Positions 23,479 through 31,923 of a stretch of DNA of 64,000 bases are shown here, piece by piece; position 1 is the first letter of the stretch, and every line of letters starts with the position of its first letter. The notes under the pieces are model-generated. The model had not been told where the DNA came from. It saw only the letters and a list, made by a program, of their open reading frames with translations, and made no database searches. Source of the DNA: UBA1227 sp963629305 (GTDB taxonomy: Bacteria; Bacillota; Clostridia; Oscillospirales; Acutalibacteraceae); contig CAVGIJ010000001.1 in assembly GCA_963629305.1 (NCBI GenBank), positions 1-64,000 on the forward strand, in the 5' to 3' direction. The translations under genes were made by a program, and so were the position numbers.

Positions 23479-25092
23479 TCATTTGCTCCGCCGAATGAGA
23501 TCTATCTGCTTTGTCAGAATGATGGTGTCGCCGAGCTTTAAAACGGTGTTGCCTTTTGGAATGACTGCCTTATTATTTCGCATGATTGCTATGATAAAGT
23601 AGTCATCGGGTATTTCCGACAGAGTCTTTCCGAGATACTCGTTGTCCTCTTCTACAACAGATTCAAACAATTTTACACCGTATTCTTTGTCGGCAACTTT
23701 TCCGCTGAGAACCAGTGTATCATTTTCAAGTATTTTTGTATTGCCTCTCGGTATTATCTTATCACCGTCGCGAAGTATGAGGACAAGAAGTGAGTCCGGA
23801 GGCAGAAGAATATCCCTTATACGGCTGTTTATCCATGGGTGGTCATGGGTCATCTTAAACTCAATGAATTGAACCGGAACCTCGTCAGTATAGTCTGTGA
23901 ATGTTTTCATTACGTTTCCGTGTGTGTCGGTCATATCAAGTTTCTTTGCAATGGCCGGTATCAAAGATCCCTGTATAAGTATCGAGAAAAGTACAATGCA
24001 AAATACAATATTGAATATATCGACCTGAATATTTGCCGGATCCATGACAGCGACTATCGCGAAAACTATTGACGCAACGCCGCGAAGCCCGGACCACGAA
24101 ATAAGAAGCTGCTGGCGTATCTTACTCTTAAACGGAGTCATGATGAGGAAAACCGCCAGAGGTCTTGCAACAAATGTGAGGAAAAGTGCTATACAAAGTG
24201 CAGGGAGCGCTACTTTCGGAAGCTGTGACGGGAAGCATAGAAGTCCGAGTATGAAGAAGAGGAACATCTGCATGAGACCTGTAAGTGCGTCAAAGAAATG
24301 TACCATCTGAGTTTTGTTGTCAATCTTTTTATTTCCGAGAATAATTCCGCATATATATGCGCTGAGATAGCCGTTTCCGCCTATTATCATCGGGAGAGCA
24401 TAAGAAATAAGTGCGATTGCTACAATAAAAATCGTATCAAATTCTTCTGACGGAGAATTGAATCTTTTTAAGAAAACAAGCGCGAAAACGGCGAGTCCTA
24501 TACCGCAGAATACTCCGAAGAAGAGTTGCGCAAAGAGCGTGTATATGAGCTTGCCGGTGGATACATCGCCATGCATGAGAGAGAGGAGTATGACTGTGAG
24601 CATATAGGCAAACGGGTCGTTACTTCCGCTTTCAACTTCAAGCAGGGAGGATGTATTATACTTAAGACTTAGGTTTCGTGATTTTAGTATTGAGAATACA
24701 GACGCGGCGTCGGTTGATGAAAGAACCGCACCGACAAGCATACCCTCAAGCAGGGTGAATTTCAGAGCAAAGTGACAGAATGCCCCGACAAGCAGAGCGG
24801 TGAGAACAGTGCCGACGGATGAAAGCAGTCCGGCTTTCAGTGCTATCGGTTTTGCCTGTTTCCAGTTTGTTCCGAATCCGCCGTAGAACATTATAAAAAT
24901 AAGCGCGGCTGAGCATGCATTCTCAGCCAGCGCATAGTCTGCAAAATATATTTTTATGAGGCCGTCCGAGCCGAAGAACATACCAAGGCATATGAAGGCG
25001 AGCAACATCGGGATGCCCATTTTATCGGACACCTTGTTGAAAACAACACATGCGATTATTACGATTGCGGCAACCAGGATGAATTTTGCCAA
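23479..25092 (-). CDS. cation/proton antiporter with TrkA-C domain (NhaP2/CPA1 type)
   Basis: 537 residues. About 12 membrane segments span residues 1-395, with the ion-path motif in 'GAVLSSTDAASVFSILKSR' (TDA) and 'LLEVESGSNDPFAYML' (ND). A cytosolic part (about 405-537) contains RCK/TrkA-C-like repeats ('SLLVLILRDGDKIIPRGNT', 'YFIIAIMRNNKAVIPKGNT'), which bind regulatory ligands such as c-di-AMP or nucleotides in relatives. It most likely exports K+ or Na+ against protons. Its end lies near the bidirectional terminator. The sortase gene is transcribed toward it, 29 bases upstream. Confidence 0.9.
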   Translation of the reverse strand: MAKFILVAAIVIIACVVFNKVSDKMGIPMLLAFICLGMFFGSDGLIKIYFADYALAENACSAALIFIMFYGGFGTNWKQAKPIALKAGLLSSVGTVLTALLVGAFCHFALKFTLLEGMLVGAVLSSTDAASVFSILKSRNLSLKYNTSSLLEVESGSNDPFAYMLTVILLSLMHGDVSTGKLIYTLFAQLFFGVFCGIGLAVFALVFLKRFNSPSEEFDTIFIVAIALISYALPMIIGGNGYLSAYICGIILGNKKIDNKTQMVHFFDALTGLMQMFLFFILGLLCFPSQLPKVALPALCIALFLTFVARPLAVFLIMTPFKSKIRQQLLISWSGLRGVASIVFAIVAVMDPANIQVDIFNIVFCIVLFSILIQGSLIPAIAKKLDMTDTHGNVMKTFTDYTDEVPVQFIEFKMTHDHPWINSRIRDILLPPDSLLVLILRDGDKIIPRGNTKILENDTLVLSGKVADKEYGVKLFESVVEEDNEYLGKTLSEIPDDYFIIAIMRNNKAVIPKGNTVLKLGDTIILTKQIDLIRRSK

Positions 25093-25121
25093 TATATTTC
25101 CTCCTTCTTGAGTGCTTTGGT

Positions 25122-25898
25122 TTAGTTGGGCTTTGTAAGATTGTTGTTTATTGATTCTTGTACATTGTTTACAATTTTAGAAGTCTTTTCAGAACTCTGT
25201 TCGGTTCTGCCTTCGTTTACGTATCTTCCGTCCTTGTTTGTGACATCATCGGGTACGGTGAAGTTTATATCGTCAACAATTCTGTCGCCCGATATGTAGT
25301 CGCAGTAGAGGAACAATCTATCCTCTTTCGGACTGTTGATGTGGTCAAACGGATAGCAGGTATAAAAAATTGCCTGTTTTATGGGCTCGTGTATAACCGC
25401 AAAATCGAATTCATCCTTATCGATTACCTTGATTTCGGAAATGCGGTATGTATAGTCGCCATATGGCATTTTCAGAGTTATGGTCATACCTATTTCAGCC
25501 TTTTCAAACCCTTTGAAAACAGTGAGGCAATGACCTGCAATTATCGGCGGAGTTGAGTAGCCCGGTATACTGCTTGTTCTGTGAAGACCGGCACCGATAT
25601 TGAGACACTCCTCTGTCGTTCCGAAAACGAGGCTGCAGTTTATGCCCATGTCATCGGACACAACCTGACCTATTATCTGCTTGATATGAAAATTTGTGTC
25701 AATGTCAGACAGAACAACATACGGTGAAGTTGTTGATACCGGGAGTGTCGTTGAGACAGTCGGTTCGACGGTAGTATCGTTTTTTTTCTGTGTATGTTTT
25801 TTTATAAGTACAGCGGATGTAACGGCAATTGCGATAATGACAATTGCAATAATTACACCGATTATTATTTTCTTATTTTTATTTTCAGATGCAGCCAT
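25122..25898 (-). CDS. sortase (class D-like)
   Basis: 258 residues from the ATG at 25898 (an in-frame ATG three codons earlier is possible). N-terminal transmembrane anchor (about 11-33), a Thr/Ser/Pro spacer, and a sortase beta-barrel. The catalytic His is in 'PIIAGHCLTVFKGF', the Cys in 'AIFYTCYPFDH' and the Arg in 'KEDRLFLYCDYI'. Sortases attach LPxTG-type proteins to the wall, or build pili. No obvious substrate is encoded in the window; the lysozyme and wall proteins nearby carry no visible sorting signal. Extra Cys residues are unusual for a secreted domain. Confidence 0.85.
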   Translation of the reverse strand: MAASENKNKKIIIGVIIAIVIIAIAVTSAVLIKKHTQKKNDTTVEPTVSTTLPVSTTSPYVVLSDIDTNFHIKQIIGQVVSDDMGINCSLVFGTTEECLNIGAGLHRTSSIPGYSTPPIIAGHCLTVFKGFEKAEIGMTITLKMPYGDYTYRISEIKVIDKDEFDFAVIHEPIKQAIFYTCYPFDHINSPKEDRLFLYCDYISGDRIVDDINFTVPDDVTNKDGRYVNEGRTEQSSEKTSKIVNNVQESINNNLTKPN

Positions 25899-25954
25899 TG
25901 TAATCACCGATTTCGTGAAAATTTATTTTTAAATTTTACAAGATAAGTTTTCCG

Positions 25955-25983
25955 TTGTCAAATTTAAAGGTATATTTTATAAT
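25955..25983 (+). promoter_or_regulatory. promoter of the cobalamin nucleotide-loop operon
   Basis: TTGTCA (25955-25960), 17 bases, TATAAT (25978-25983), 57 bases before the first gene. I looked for a cobalamin riboswitch between this promoter and 26041; there is no room and no matching sequence. Confidence 0.8.
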
Positions 25984-26040
25984 ATTTCATATTGGATTTT
26001 GATTACAGTTGATTGCTTTTGATTTTTGCGGGAGTTTATG

Positions 26041-26844
26041 ATGAAAAAAGAAAATATTTTGATTTCAACTACTGCGCAGGATGCCGGCGAAATCGCACGT
26101 GAGTACGGACTTGGGGTTGAAATTGCTGAATTTTGTACGGCATGGAATATGGATAGGGAATTTGAAACCGCAGACAAAAATGTCCGCAATCAGATTTGCG
26201 GAATAAATAACCTCACACTTCACGGCCCGTTTAACGAACTCAGTGTGGCGTCTATTGATCCGCTTGTTTTGGATGTTACAAAAAAGCGTTATGATAAGGC
26301 GGTTGAGCTTTGCTTGTTGTACGGCGCAAAGAAATTGATTATTCATTCCGGATATACCAGCCATATGTACTATAAATGCTGGTATGAGGAACAGGCGATA
26401 AAGTTTTTTTCGGACTTTGTAAAAACACTGCCCGACGGTTTGACGGTTGTTCTTGAAAATGTATTTGAAGATGATCCCGATATGCTCATCAATGTCGTAA
26501 AGGGTGTTGCCGACGAGCGCTTTCGCCTATGTATTGATGTCGGACACGTAAACGCTTCACTAAATTTTTGCCACAGAATAAAGACAAACAGGCTTGGAGA
26601 TGAACTTCTCGGCTGTGCAGATGTATATGAGTGGATAGAGCGGTGTGCTCCGTATACCTCACACTACCATATTCATAACAACTATGGTGACAGAGATGCA
26701 CACAACGCTTTACCTGACGGTGAGATGGATATGAAAAAGCTTTTAAGTTGTATTGAAAAATTTACGCCTGAGGCTACACTTGCGCTTGAGGTGTTTGAGG
26801 GAAAGTTGTCCGCAGGATGGATGCGGTCGGAGGGAATTATATGA
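26041..26844 (+). CDS. sugar phosphate isomerase/epimerase-like TIM-barrel protein
   Basis: 267 residues from ATG 26041 (GGGAG 6 bases before). AP-endonuclease-2 type TIM barrel: 'INNLTLHGPFNELSVAS', 'KKLIIHSGYTSH', 'VVLENVFED', 'RLCIDVGHVNAS' and 'HIHNNYGDRDAHNALPDGE' supply the usual metal ligands (His, Glu, Asp, His). It overlaps cobT by 4 bases, so it belongs to the cobalamin operon. A role in lower-ligand or ribose-phosphate handling is possible but unproven. Confidence 0.8.
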   Translation: MKKENILISTTAQDAGEIAREYGLGVEIAEFCTAWNMDREFETADKNVRNQICGINNLTLHGPFNELSVASIDPLVLDVTKKRYDKAVELCLLYGAKKLIIHSGYTSHMYYKCWYEEQAIKFFSDFVKTLPDGLTVVLENVFEDDPDMLINVVKGVADERFRLCIDVGHVNASLNFCHRIKTNRLGDELLGCADVYEWIERCAPYTSHYHIHNNYGDRDAHNALPDGEMDMKKLLSCIEKFTPEATLALEVFEGKLSAGWMRSEGII

Positions 26845-27950
26845 AAAAAAATGAGAGCGAATTAAAAAAGGTTATTGCATCGGTAGGTGAGCTTGACAGG
26901 GATGCAATGGATGCGGCTGAAAAACGTCAGGCAAGGCTTGCAAAGCCCCCGGGAGCGCTTGGAAGACTTGAAGACTTATCTGTTCAGCTTGCCGGAATTA
27001 CGGGAAAGGTTCATAACACAATGGACAAGCGTGTACTTCTTGTATTTGCAGCAGACAACGGTGTTGTTGAGGAAGGGGTTTCCTGCTGTCCTCAGCTTAT
27101 AACTCTTCAGCAAACGATCAATCTCACAAGAGCAAAAACAGGCGCTGCAACGCTCTGTAAGCATTTTGGTGTGGAAATCCACGTGTGTGATGTCGGAGTG
27201 TATACAGATGTAAAAGAGCCTGCGGTAATAAACAGAAAAATAGCCTATGGTACAAACAATATCGTAAAAGGACCGGCAATGACACGTGAGCAGGCGGTAG
27301 AGGCACTTATGACCGGTGTCGAAATGGTTGAAACATACGGAAAAGACGCAAATGCCATCGGTATAGGCGAAATGGGAATAGGAAACACCACTACATCGTC
27401 GGCTATTCTTGCTTTTCTGACAGATTCAGATGTTGAGGATGTCACCGGAAAAGGCGGCGGCGTTACGGATGAGAGCTTCAAACGTAAAAAAGAGGTTATA
27501 AAAACCGCCATTGAGATAAACAAGCCCGATAAGAATGACATAATAGATGTCCTTGCAAAAATCGGCGGATTTGATCTTGCTGCCATGACGGGAGCGTTTA
27601 TAGCATCTGCCGCAAACAGAGTGCCGGTTGTAATAGACGGATTTATCTCGGTTGTTGCTGCCCTTTGCGCAGTTCGTATGTGCCCTGCGGTAAAAGGATA
27701 TCTTGTTCCGTCACATGCATCATTTGAAATAGGGTATAAAATTGCTATAGAGGAGCTCGGACTTGCTCCCATGCTGCTTCTTGGCATGAGACTCGGAGAA
27801 GGAAGCGGTTGTCCTCTGGCAATGGAAGTACTGGATGCGGCATGTGCGATAATAAATGACATGGCGGATTTTGATCACGCCGGAATTGACGATGAATTTC
27901 TCGATGAGATCCGAGAAGGTGATAAGTATACGGTTGAGGGAAAAGGCTGA
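26841..27950 (+). CDS. cobT: nicotinate-nucleotide:dimethylbenzimidazole phosphoribosyltransferase
   Basis: Activates the lower-ligand base of cobalamin to its riboside phosphate. ATG 26841 is used (CGGAGGG 6 bases before), giving 369 residues. Typical features: 'RQARLAKPPGALGRLEDL', 'VFAADNGVVEEGVS', 'TGAATLCKHFGVE', 'IGEMGIGNTTTSSAIL' and 'GKGGGVTDES'. The catalytic Glu of the family lies in the C-terminal 'GMRLGEGSGCPLAMEV' region. It overlaps the next gene by one base. Confidence 0.95.
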   Translation: MKKNESELKKVIASVGELDRDAMDAAEKRQARLAKPPGALGRLEDLSVQLAGITGKVHNTMDKRVLLVFAADNGVVEEGVSCCPQLITLQQTINLTRAKTGAATLCKHFGVEIHVCDVGVYTDVKEPAVINRKIAYGTNNIVKGPAMTREQAVEALMTGVEMVETYGKDANAIGIGEMGIGNTTTSSAILAFLTDSDVEDVTGKGGGVTDESFKRKKEVIKTAIEINKPDKNDIIDVLAKIGGFDLAAMTGAFIASAANRVPVVIDGFISVVAALCAVRMCPAVKGYLVPSHASFEIGYKIAIEELGLAPMLLLGMRLGEGSGCPLAMEVLDAACAIINDMADFDHAGIDDEFLDEIREGDKYTVEGKG

Positions 27951-28507
27951 TGAGAGTATTTATTTCCGGCGGCTGTAAAAACGGAAAATCAATGTTTGCA
28001 CAGCGAGTTGCGGTAAAACAGGGAGACCCTCTTTACTATGTAGCTACAATGATTCCGTATGATGAAGAAGACCGTGCAAGGATACGCCGTCACCTTAAAG
28101 AACGTGAGGGCTGGGGCTTTGAAACCATAGAGTGCGGAAAAAATATTCTTACGGCGCTTGCCGGATTGCCGATTGACGAAAACGGAAAGGTTGTCGGTTC
28201 GTTTCTGCTCGACAGTGTAACCGCGCTTCTTCTCAACGAGATGTTCGGAGATGATTTTTCAAAGACCGCAGACTCATCTGTCGGAGAACGCTGTGCAAGA
28301 GAATTGTGTGAATTTGCGGACAGGGTTCAGAATGTTGTATTCGTAAGTGATTATATGTACTCCGATGCGGCAATATACGATGATTTTACCGAAAATTACA
28401 GAAAAGCATTGGCGACAGTTGATCGCGCTCTTGCAAGAAAATGCGAATCGGTTGTCGAGGTCTGTACCGGAAACAAAATTTATCATAAAGGGTGTGAGTG
28501 GGAATGA
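27950..28507 (+). CDS. cobU: adenosylcobinamide kinase / cobinamide-phosphate guanylyltransferase
   Basis: 185 residues, normal length. The P-loop is 'ISGGCKNGKSMFAQR' (GxxxxGKS), followed by 'PLYYVATMIPYDEEDRARI' with 'RRHLKEREGWGFETIE', the CobU histidine/GTP region. It phosphorylates adenosylcobinamide and transfers GMP to it. The later part is somewhat divergent ('NVVFVSDYMYSDAAIYDDF' replaces the usual NEVG motif), and a second CobU-like protein follows at 29303. Confidence 0.88.
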   Translation: MRVFISGGCKNGKSMFAQRVAVKQGDPLYYVATMIPYDEEDRARIRRHLKEREGWGFETIECGKNILTALAGLPIDENGKVVGSFLLDSVTALLLNEMFGDDFSKTADSSVGERCARELCEFADRVQNVVFVSDYMYSDAAIYDDFTENYRKALATVDRALARKCESVVEVCTGNKIYHKGCEWE

Positions 28508-29298
28508 ACGAACTGAAAAGAATAATCAAGGCGTGCGGTATGTCTATGACCATGTTTTGTGCCATTCCTATGCCTTTTCACTCCTGGGATGATGAATCAA
28601 GGCCTCTGATGACAGCGTGTCTGCCTGTTGTCGGTCTTGAAATAGGCGCTGTATGGGCGCTTCTCTGCTTTGCAATTCAGAAATTGGTCGCGCTCAGTAT
28701 TCTTCCACATGCACTTGCAGCCGGTATATTTGCTGCTTATCCGTATCTTGTTACCGGATTCATGCACCTTGACGGATTTATGGACGTCACCGACGCAGTT
28801 AAATCCTGCCGTGACCTGCAGAGAAGAAGAGAAATATTAAAGGCTTCGGATGTCGGTGCATTTGCCGTTATAGCAGTATCTATACTCATTATTATGAGTT
28901 TTGCGACTTCAATGAGCCTTTCATTTAAGGAAAATATTCCTATTCTTATTTTTATTCCGATTATCTCACGCTGCTGCTCGGCCCTTGCCGTAACAGTGCT
29001 TCCTACCATGGAGACAAGTCAATTTTCGGGAAAGTACAGAGAAGGCATAAAGAAAAGCCATGTTGTGAGTATATGTATTATTATTGCTGCTGCATGTATA
29101 ATGGCGGCAATTATCTGTAAAATATACGCCGTAACACTTGCGGCTGTGGTTGTCGGCTATGCGTTGGCGCTCAGAAAGGCATACAAAAATCTTGAGGGCA
29201 TGAACGGCGACATTGCCGGATATTCTCTCTCTGTTTCCGAACTTTGCGGGGTCGTCACGTATGCACTTGTTACTCCGTTGATGAATTATTTAGGGTGA
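28504..29298 (+). CDS. cobS: adenosylcobinamide-GDP ribazoletransferase
   Basis: 264 residues from ATG 28504, overlapping the cobU stop by 4 bases (ATGA). It joins adenosyl-GDP-cobinamide to alpha-ribazole phosphate in the membrane. Several hydrophobic segments, with the family motifs 'CAIPMPFHSWDDESRPLM' and 'HLDGFMDVTDAVKSCRDLQRRREILKASDVG' (both parts of the catalytic acidic loop), support the call. The final step of the nucleotide loop pathway is thus complete in this operon. Confidence 0.94.
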   Translation: MNELKRIIKACGMSMTMFCAIPMPFHSWDDESRPLMTACLPVVGLEIGAVWALLCFAIQKLVALSILPHALAAGIFAAYPYLVTGFMHLDGFMDVTDAVKSCRDLQRRREILKASDVGAFAVIAVSILIIMSFATSMSLSFKENIPILIFIPIISRCCSALAVTVLPTMETSQFSGKYREGIKKSHVVSICIIIAAACIMAAIICKIYAVTLAAVVVGYALALRKAYKNLEGMNGDIAGYSLSVSELCGVVTYALVTPLMNYLG

Positions 29299-29302
29299 TT
29301 TT

Positions 29303-29701
29303 ATGGATTTTATTATAGGCGGCGCACATCAGGGAAAGCTTGATTTTGCGCGTAGCAGGTTTGACGTGTCTGATGACGGTATTTTTGAATGTGACTGCAA
29401 TAGTGAAAATACAGATATTTCTTCAAAGATAGACTTTTCACTGCGATGTATCCACCACACGGAAAAATTTGCCCTATGGTGTGTAAAAAACGGTTTTGAG
29501 GCCAAAGATTACTTTGAGGCACATAAACGGGAATGGAAGGATTCCGTTATTATATGTGAAGACATATTTTGCGGAGTAGTACCGATTGACACAGATATGC
29601 GAGCGTGGCGTGAAATGTGCGGAAGGCTTTGTACGTATCTTACAAGAGAAGCTGACAGTGTGACACGTATTTTCTGCGGATTGGAGCAAAAACTTAAATG
29701 A
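29303..29701 (+). CDS. short CobU-like protein with altered P-loop
   Basis: 132 residues. The start 'DFIIGGAHQGKLDFAR' resembles the CobU P-loop (GGxxxGKS) but has Leu where Ser/Thr binds magnesium. The C-terminal half, 'VVPIDTDMRAWREMCGRLCTYL' and 'GLEQKLK', resembles the CobU end (GIVPxxxxxRxFRDxxGRxNQ). The middle is shortened. It sits 4 bases after cobS and overlaps the phosphatase by 4 bases. It may complement the divergent cobU upstream or act only as a nucleotide-binding subunit. Confidence 0.7.
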   Translation: MDFIIGGAHQGKLDFARSRFDVSDDGIFECDCNSENTDISSKIDFSLRCIHHTEKFALWCVKNGFEAKDYFEAHKREWKDSVIICEDIFCGVVPIDTDMRAWREMCGRLCTYLTREADSVTRIFCGLEQKLK

Positions 29702-30333
29702 AACATATTTTGTTGCTGCGACATGGCTCAACGGAGGCAAACGAGAGATTTCTCTATTGTGGTATAACTGACATAAGTCTCACAGATAAAGGAAAAAATG
29801 ACCTTTTGAAAAAGGCGAAACGGTACCAAAACAGGCTTGCTGTGTGCCAAAAATCAAATGCTGTAAAGACAAAATACTTTACAAGCGGCATGAAACGCAC
29901 AAACGAAACCGTCGAAATACTCTTCAATACTCGTAGTTACGTATGTTTACCGGATTTTCGGGAGATGAATTTCGGTATTTATGAGATGAAATCATATGAG
30001 GAACTGAAAGACAGAACTGACTATAAAGAATGGATAAGCGGTGACTACTATTCCAATGTTCCGAAGGACGGTGAGAGCGGAAACCGGATGAAAGAGCGGG
30101 TTCTCTCTGCCTTTGACAAGCTGTCAAATGAGCTTGAGACCGAACCTGAAGGTATGATGTATGTTCTTGTGTGCCATGGCGGTGTCATAGCCGCTATCAT
30201 GGAGTACCTTTTTCCGTATGAAAACAGAAATCTTTACGAGTGGCAGCCGAAACGGGGTTGCGGATATTTGCTCACATACAGTGACACCGAAGACGGAAAA
30301 AGCAGATTTTCTTCATTTGAGGATTTTTCATGA
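29698..30333 (+). CDS. histidine phosphatase, likely alpha-ribazole phosphatase (CobC type)
   Basis: 211 residues. The phosphoglycerate-mutase signature 'LLLRHGSTEANERF' carries the phospho-accepting His, 'REMNFGIYEMKSYEEL' the acid, and 'YVLVCHGGVIAAIM' the second His. In this operon the natural role is removal of the 5' phosphate from alpha-ribazole phosphate or cobalamin phosphate. It overlaps the preceding gene by 4 bases. A weak AU-rich terminator follows. Confidence 0.85.
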   Translation: MKHILLLRHGSTEANERFLYCGITDISLTDKGKNDLLKKAKRYQNRLAVCQKSNAVKTKYFTSGMKRTNETVEILFNTRSYVCLPDFREMNFGIYEMKSYEELKDRTDYKEWISGDYYSNVPKDGESGNRMKERVLSAFDKLSNELETEPEGMMYVLVCHGGVIAAIMEYLFPYENRNLYEWQPKRGCGYLLTYSDTEDGKSRFSSFEDFS

Positions 30334-30391
30334 AATTGCAAGGCACAAATGACAATCGACTCTGTTAAATCCTCAGCCTGTCAGACTCAGT

Positions 30392-30430
30392 ATGTCTTTT
30401 GTCGAAAATTCGGGAAAAAGACATATTTTT
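30392..30430 (+). terminator. weak terminator after the cobalamin operon
   Basis: ATGTCTTTT (30392-30400) and AAAAGACAT (30416-30424), followed by ATTTTTC. It is AU-rich but well placed. Confidence 0.5.
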
Positions 30431-30458
30431 CTTTGCCCTCTTTCGTGTAAAAAAGTTA

Positions 30459-30487
30459 TTGCATTTTAAATAGTTTAGTGTTAATAT
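30459..30487 (+). promoter_or_regulatory. promoter of rpsT
   Basis: TTGCAT (30459-30464), 17 bases, TAATAT (30482-30487), 34 bases before the ATG. Confidence 0.65.
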
Positions 30488-30520
30488 ATTAGACTGTAAC
30501 GACTAAGGGGAGGTGTAATT

Positions 30521-30775
30521 ATGCCTAACATTAAATCAGCTAAGAAGCGTGTAATCGTAAATGCATCTAAAGCTCAGAGAAACAAGTCAACGAGCACAGC
30601 ACTTAAAACTGCTATAAAAAAAGCAAACGCTGCTATTGAAGCAAATGCAGAAAATAAGGACGAGCTTGTAAAGGCAGCTATCAAGAAGATTGACCAGGCT
30701 CAGGCAAAGGGTATTCTTCATAAGAACAATGCTGCACGTAAAAAGTCAGCTCTTGCAATAAAGGCTGCAAAGTAA
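30521..30775 (+). CDS. rpsT: 30S ribosomal protein S20
   Basis: 84 residues, strongly basic and helical. The start 'PNIKSAKKRVIVNASKAQRN' and the end 'KGILHKNNAARKKSALAIK' are characteristic of S20, which binds 16S rRNA near the 5' domain. AAGGGGAGG precedes the ATG. It is monocistronic with its own promoter and a strong terminator. Confidence 0.97.
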   Translation: MPNIKSAKKRVIVNASKAQRNKSTSTALKTAIKKANAAIEANAENKDELVKAAIKKIDQAQAKGILHKNNAARKKSALAIKAAK

Positions 30776-30790
30776 TTAACTGCAGAGTAT

Positions 30791-30822
30791 AAAACGACGT
30801 CTTTGTGAGGCGTCGTTTTTTT
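30791..30822 (+). terminator. intrinsic terminator after rpsT
   Basis: AAAACGACG and CGTCGTTTTTTT arms around a short loop. Confidence 0.93.
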
Positions 30823-30826
30823 ATGT

Positions 30827-30937
30827 TTATTTTGACTTGGACTTTGCAAATACTGATACGATGAGTCCGGATACAAATGCGGCTGTTATGCCGACCGAAC
30901 CTGCCGACAAGGCATATGAATCCGCCCGTACTTTTCG
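30827..30937 (-). pseudogene. C-terminal remnant of a membrane transporter
   Basis: On the minus strand a frame ending at 30827 reads RADSYALSAGSVGITAAF then VSGLIVSVFAKSKSK and stop: one membrane segment with a basic tail, as at the end of a sodium:solute symporter-like protein. There is no start codon or ribosome site upstream, and the promoter region of the next gene replaces the missing body. The family is a guess. Confidence 0.35.
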
Positions 30938-31030
30938 CAGTTAGTATTTACACTTGAAGTTTATATATTCAATAATGTAAAATTAATCATACCGTTGTTT
31001 AAACATTTTTAACACGTAAGGAGAATGGCA

Positions 31031-31711
31031 ATGCATCTTATAGAACTTAAAGACGTATACAAGATCTACAATCCGGGAGAAAATGAAGTGCATGCCCTCG
31101 ACGGTGTAAACCTCACCATTGACGACGGTGAATTTGTTGCAATAGTCGGCAAGTCCGGTTCGGGCAAATCCACGATGATGAATATGATAGGATTTCTTGA
31201 TGTCCCAACCTCCGGTCAATATCTCCTGAAGGGGAAAAATGTAGAATCGCTCAGTGACGATGAACTGTCGGACATCAGAAACAGGGAGATAGGATTTATC
31301 TTCCAGGGCTTTAATCTTATTTCAAGTCTTACAGCAGAGGAAAATGTTGAATTGCCGCTTATCTACAGGGGTGTAAAAAAGGATGAACGTATGAGGCTTG
31401 CCCACGAAGCACTTGAAAGAGTGGGAATGGGACACAGAATGAAACATTTGCCGAGTCAGCTTTCGGGAGGTCAGCAGCAGAGGGTGGCAATAGCGCGTGC
31501 ACTTGCCGCAAAGCCTCCGATAATACTTGCGGATGAGCCTACGGGGAACCTCGATTCTGCGTCGGGGAGCGAAGTTATGAAGATGCTGTATGAGCTCCAT
31601 GAAGAGGGGAGAACCGTTATCCTGATAACACATGACGACGGTATCGCGGCGACTGCAAAGCGTATTGTACGTTTCATGGACGGACAAATAATATCGGATA
31701 CTATTGTGTAA
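31031..31711 (+). CDS. ABC transporter ATPase, MacB/LolD type, without its permease
   Basis: 226 residues from ATG 31031. AAGGAGA lies 7 bases before it but only 1-2 bases before the alternative ATG 31025. Walker A is GKSGSGKST, signature 'LSGGQQQRVAIARALA', Walker B 'ILADEPTGNLDS'. This MacB/LolD family normally works with a FtsX-like permease encoded next to it, in mechanotransmission, peptide export or resistance. Here only a remnant of such a permease follows, so the protein is probably an orphan or pairs with a permease elsewhere. Confidence 0.9.
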   Translation: MHLIELKDVYKIYNPGENEVHALDGVNLTIDDGEFVAIVGKSGSGKSTMMNMIGFLDVPTSGQYLLKGKNVESLSDDELSDIRNREIGFIFQGFNLISSLTAEENVELPLIYRGVKKDERMRLAHEALERVGMGHRMKHLPSQLSGGQQQRVAIARALAAKPPIILADEPTGNLDSASGSEVMKMLYELHEEGRTVILITHDDGIAATAKRIVRFMDGQIISDTIV

Positions 31712-31734
31712 AATACAAAACAAAAAGCAACTCC

Positions 31735-31850
31735 GTCAGTATTATCGGGGTTGCGATAGGGTTCGGGAGCAAATTGCTTACAAATCTCGGCTTTGGCGAA
31801 GAATTTTCAACGATCAGCATAAGTGATATAAAAGAAAAGGGAACCTTGTG
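31735..31850 (+). pseudogene. remnant of a MacB-like ABC permease
   Basis: In a frame shifted from the ATPase gene, the sequence after its stop reads SVSIIGVAIGFGSKLLTNLG then FGEEFSTISISDIK, which looks like the membrane segment plus periplasmic loop of a FtsX-domain permease. The rest is missing, and the promoter of the Mur ligase gene begins inside it. Confidence 0.45.
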
Positions 31851-31882
31851 TTATAATCGGTGTCGTGATATACTGAATTTCA
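31849..31882 (+). promoter_or_regulatory. extended -10 promoter and small hairpin before the Mur ligase
   Basis: TGTTATAAT (31849-31857) is an extended -10 box without a good -35. Just downstream ATACTGA (31866 region) pairs with TCAGTAT over a 3-base loop, followed by TTTT, close to the expected start of the transcript. Confidence 0.5.
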
Positions 31883-31923
31883 GTATTTTAAACTTGGATA
31901 AACACTGACGAAGGGGTAATCCC

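Noticed and set aside
25899..26040. Cobalamin riboswitch expected before the cob operon
   Set aside because: No B12 box-like sequence and too little space between the promoter and the first gene.
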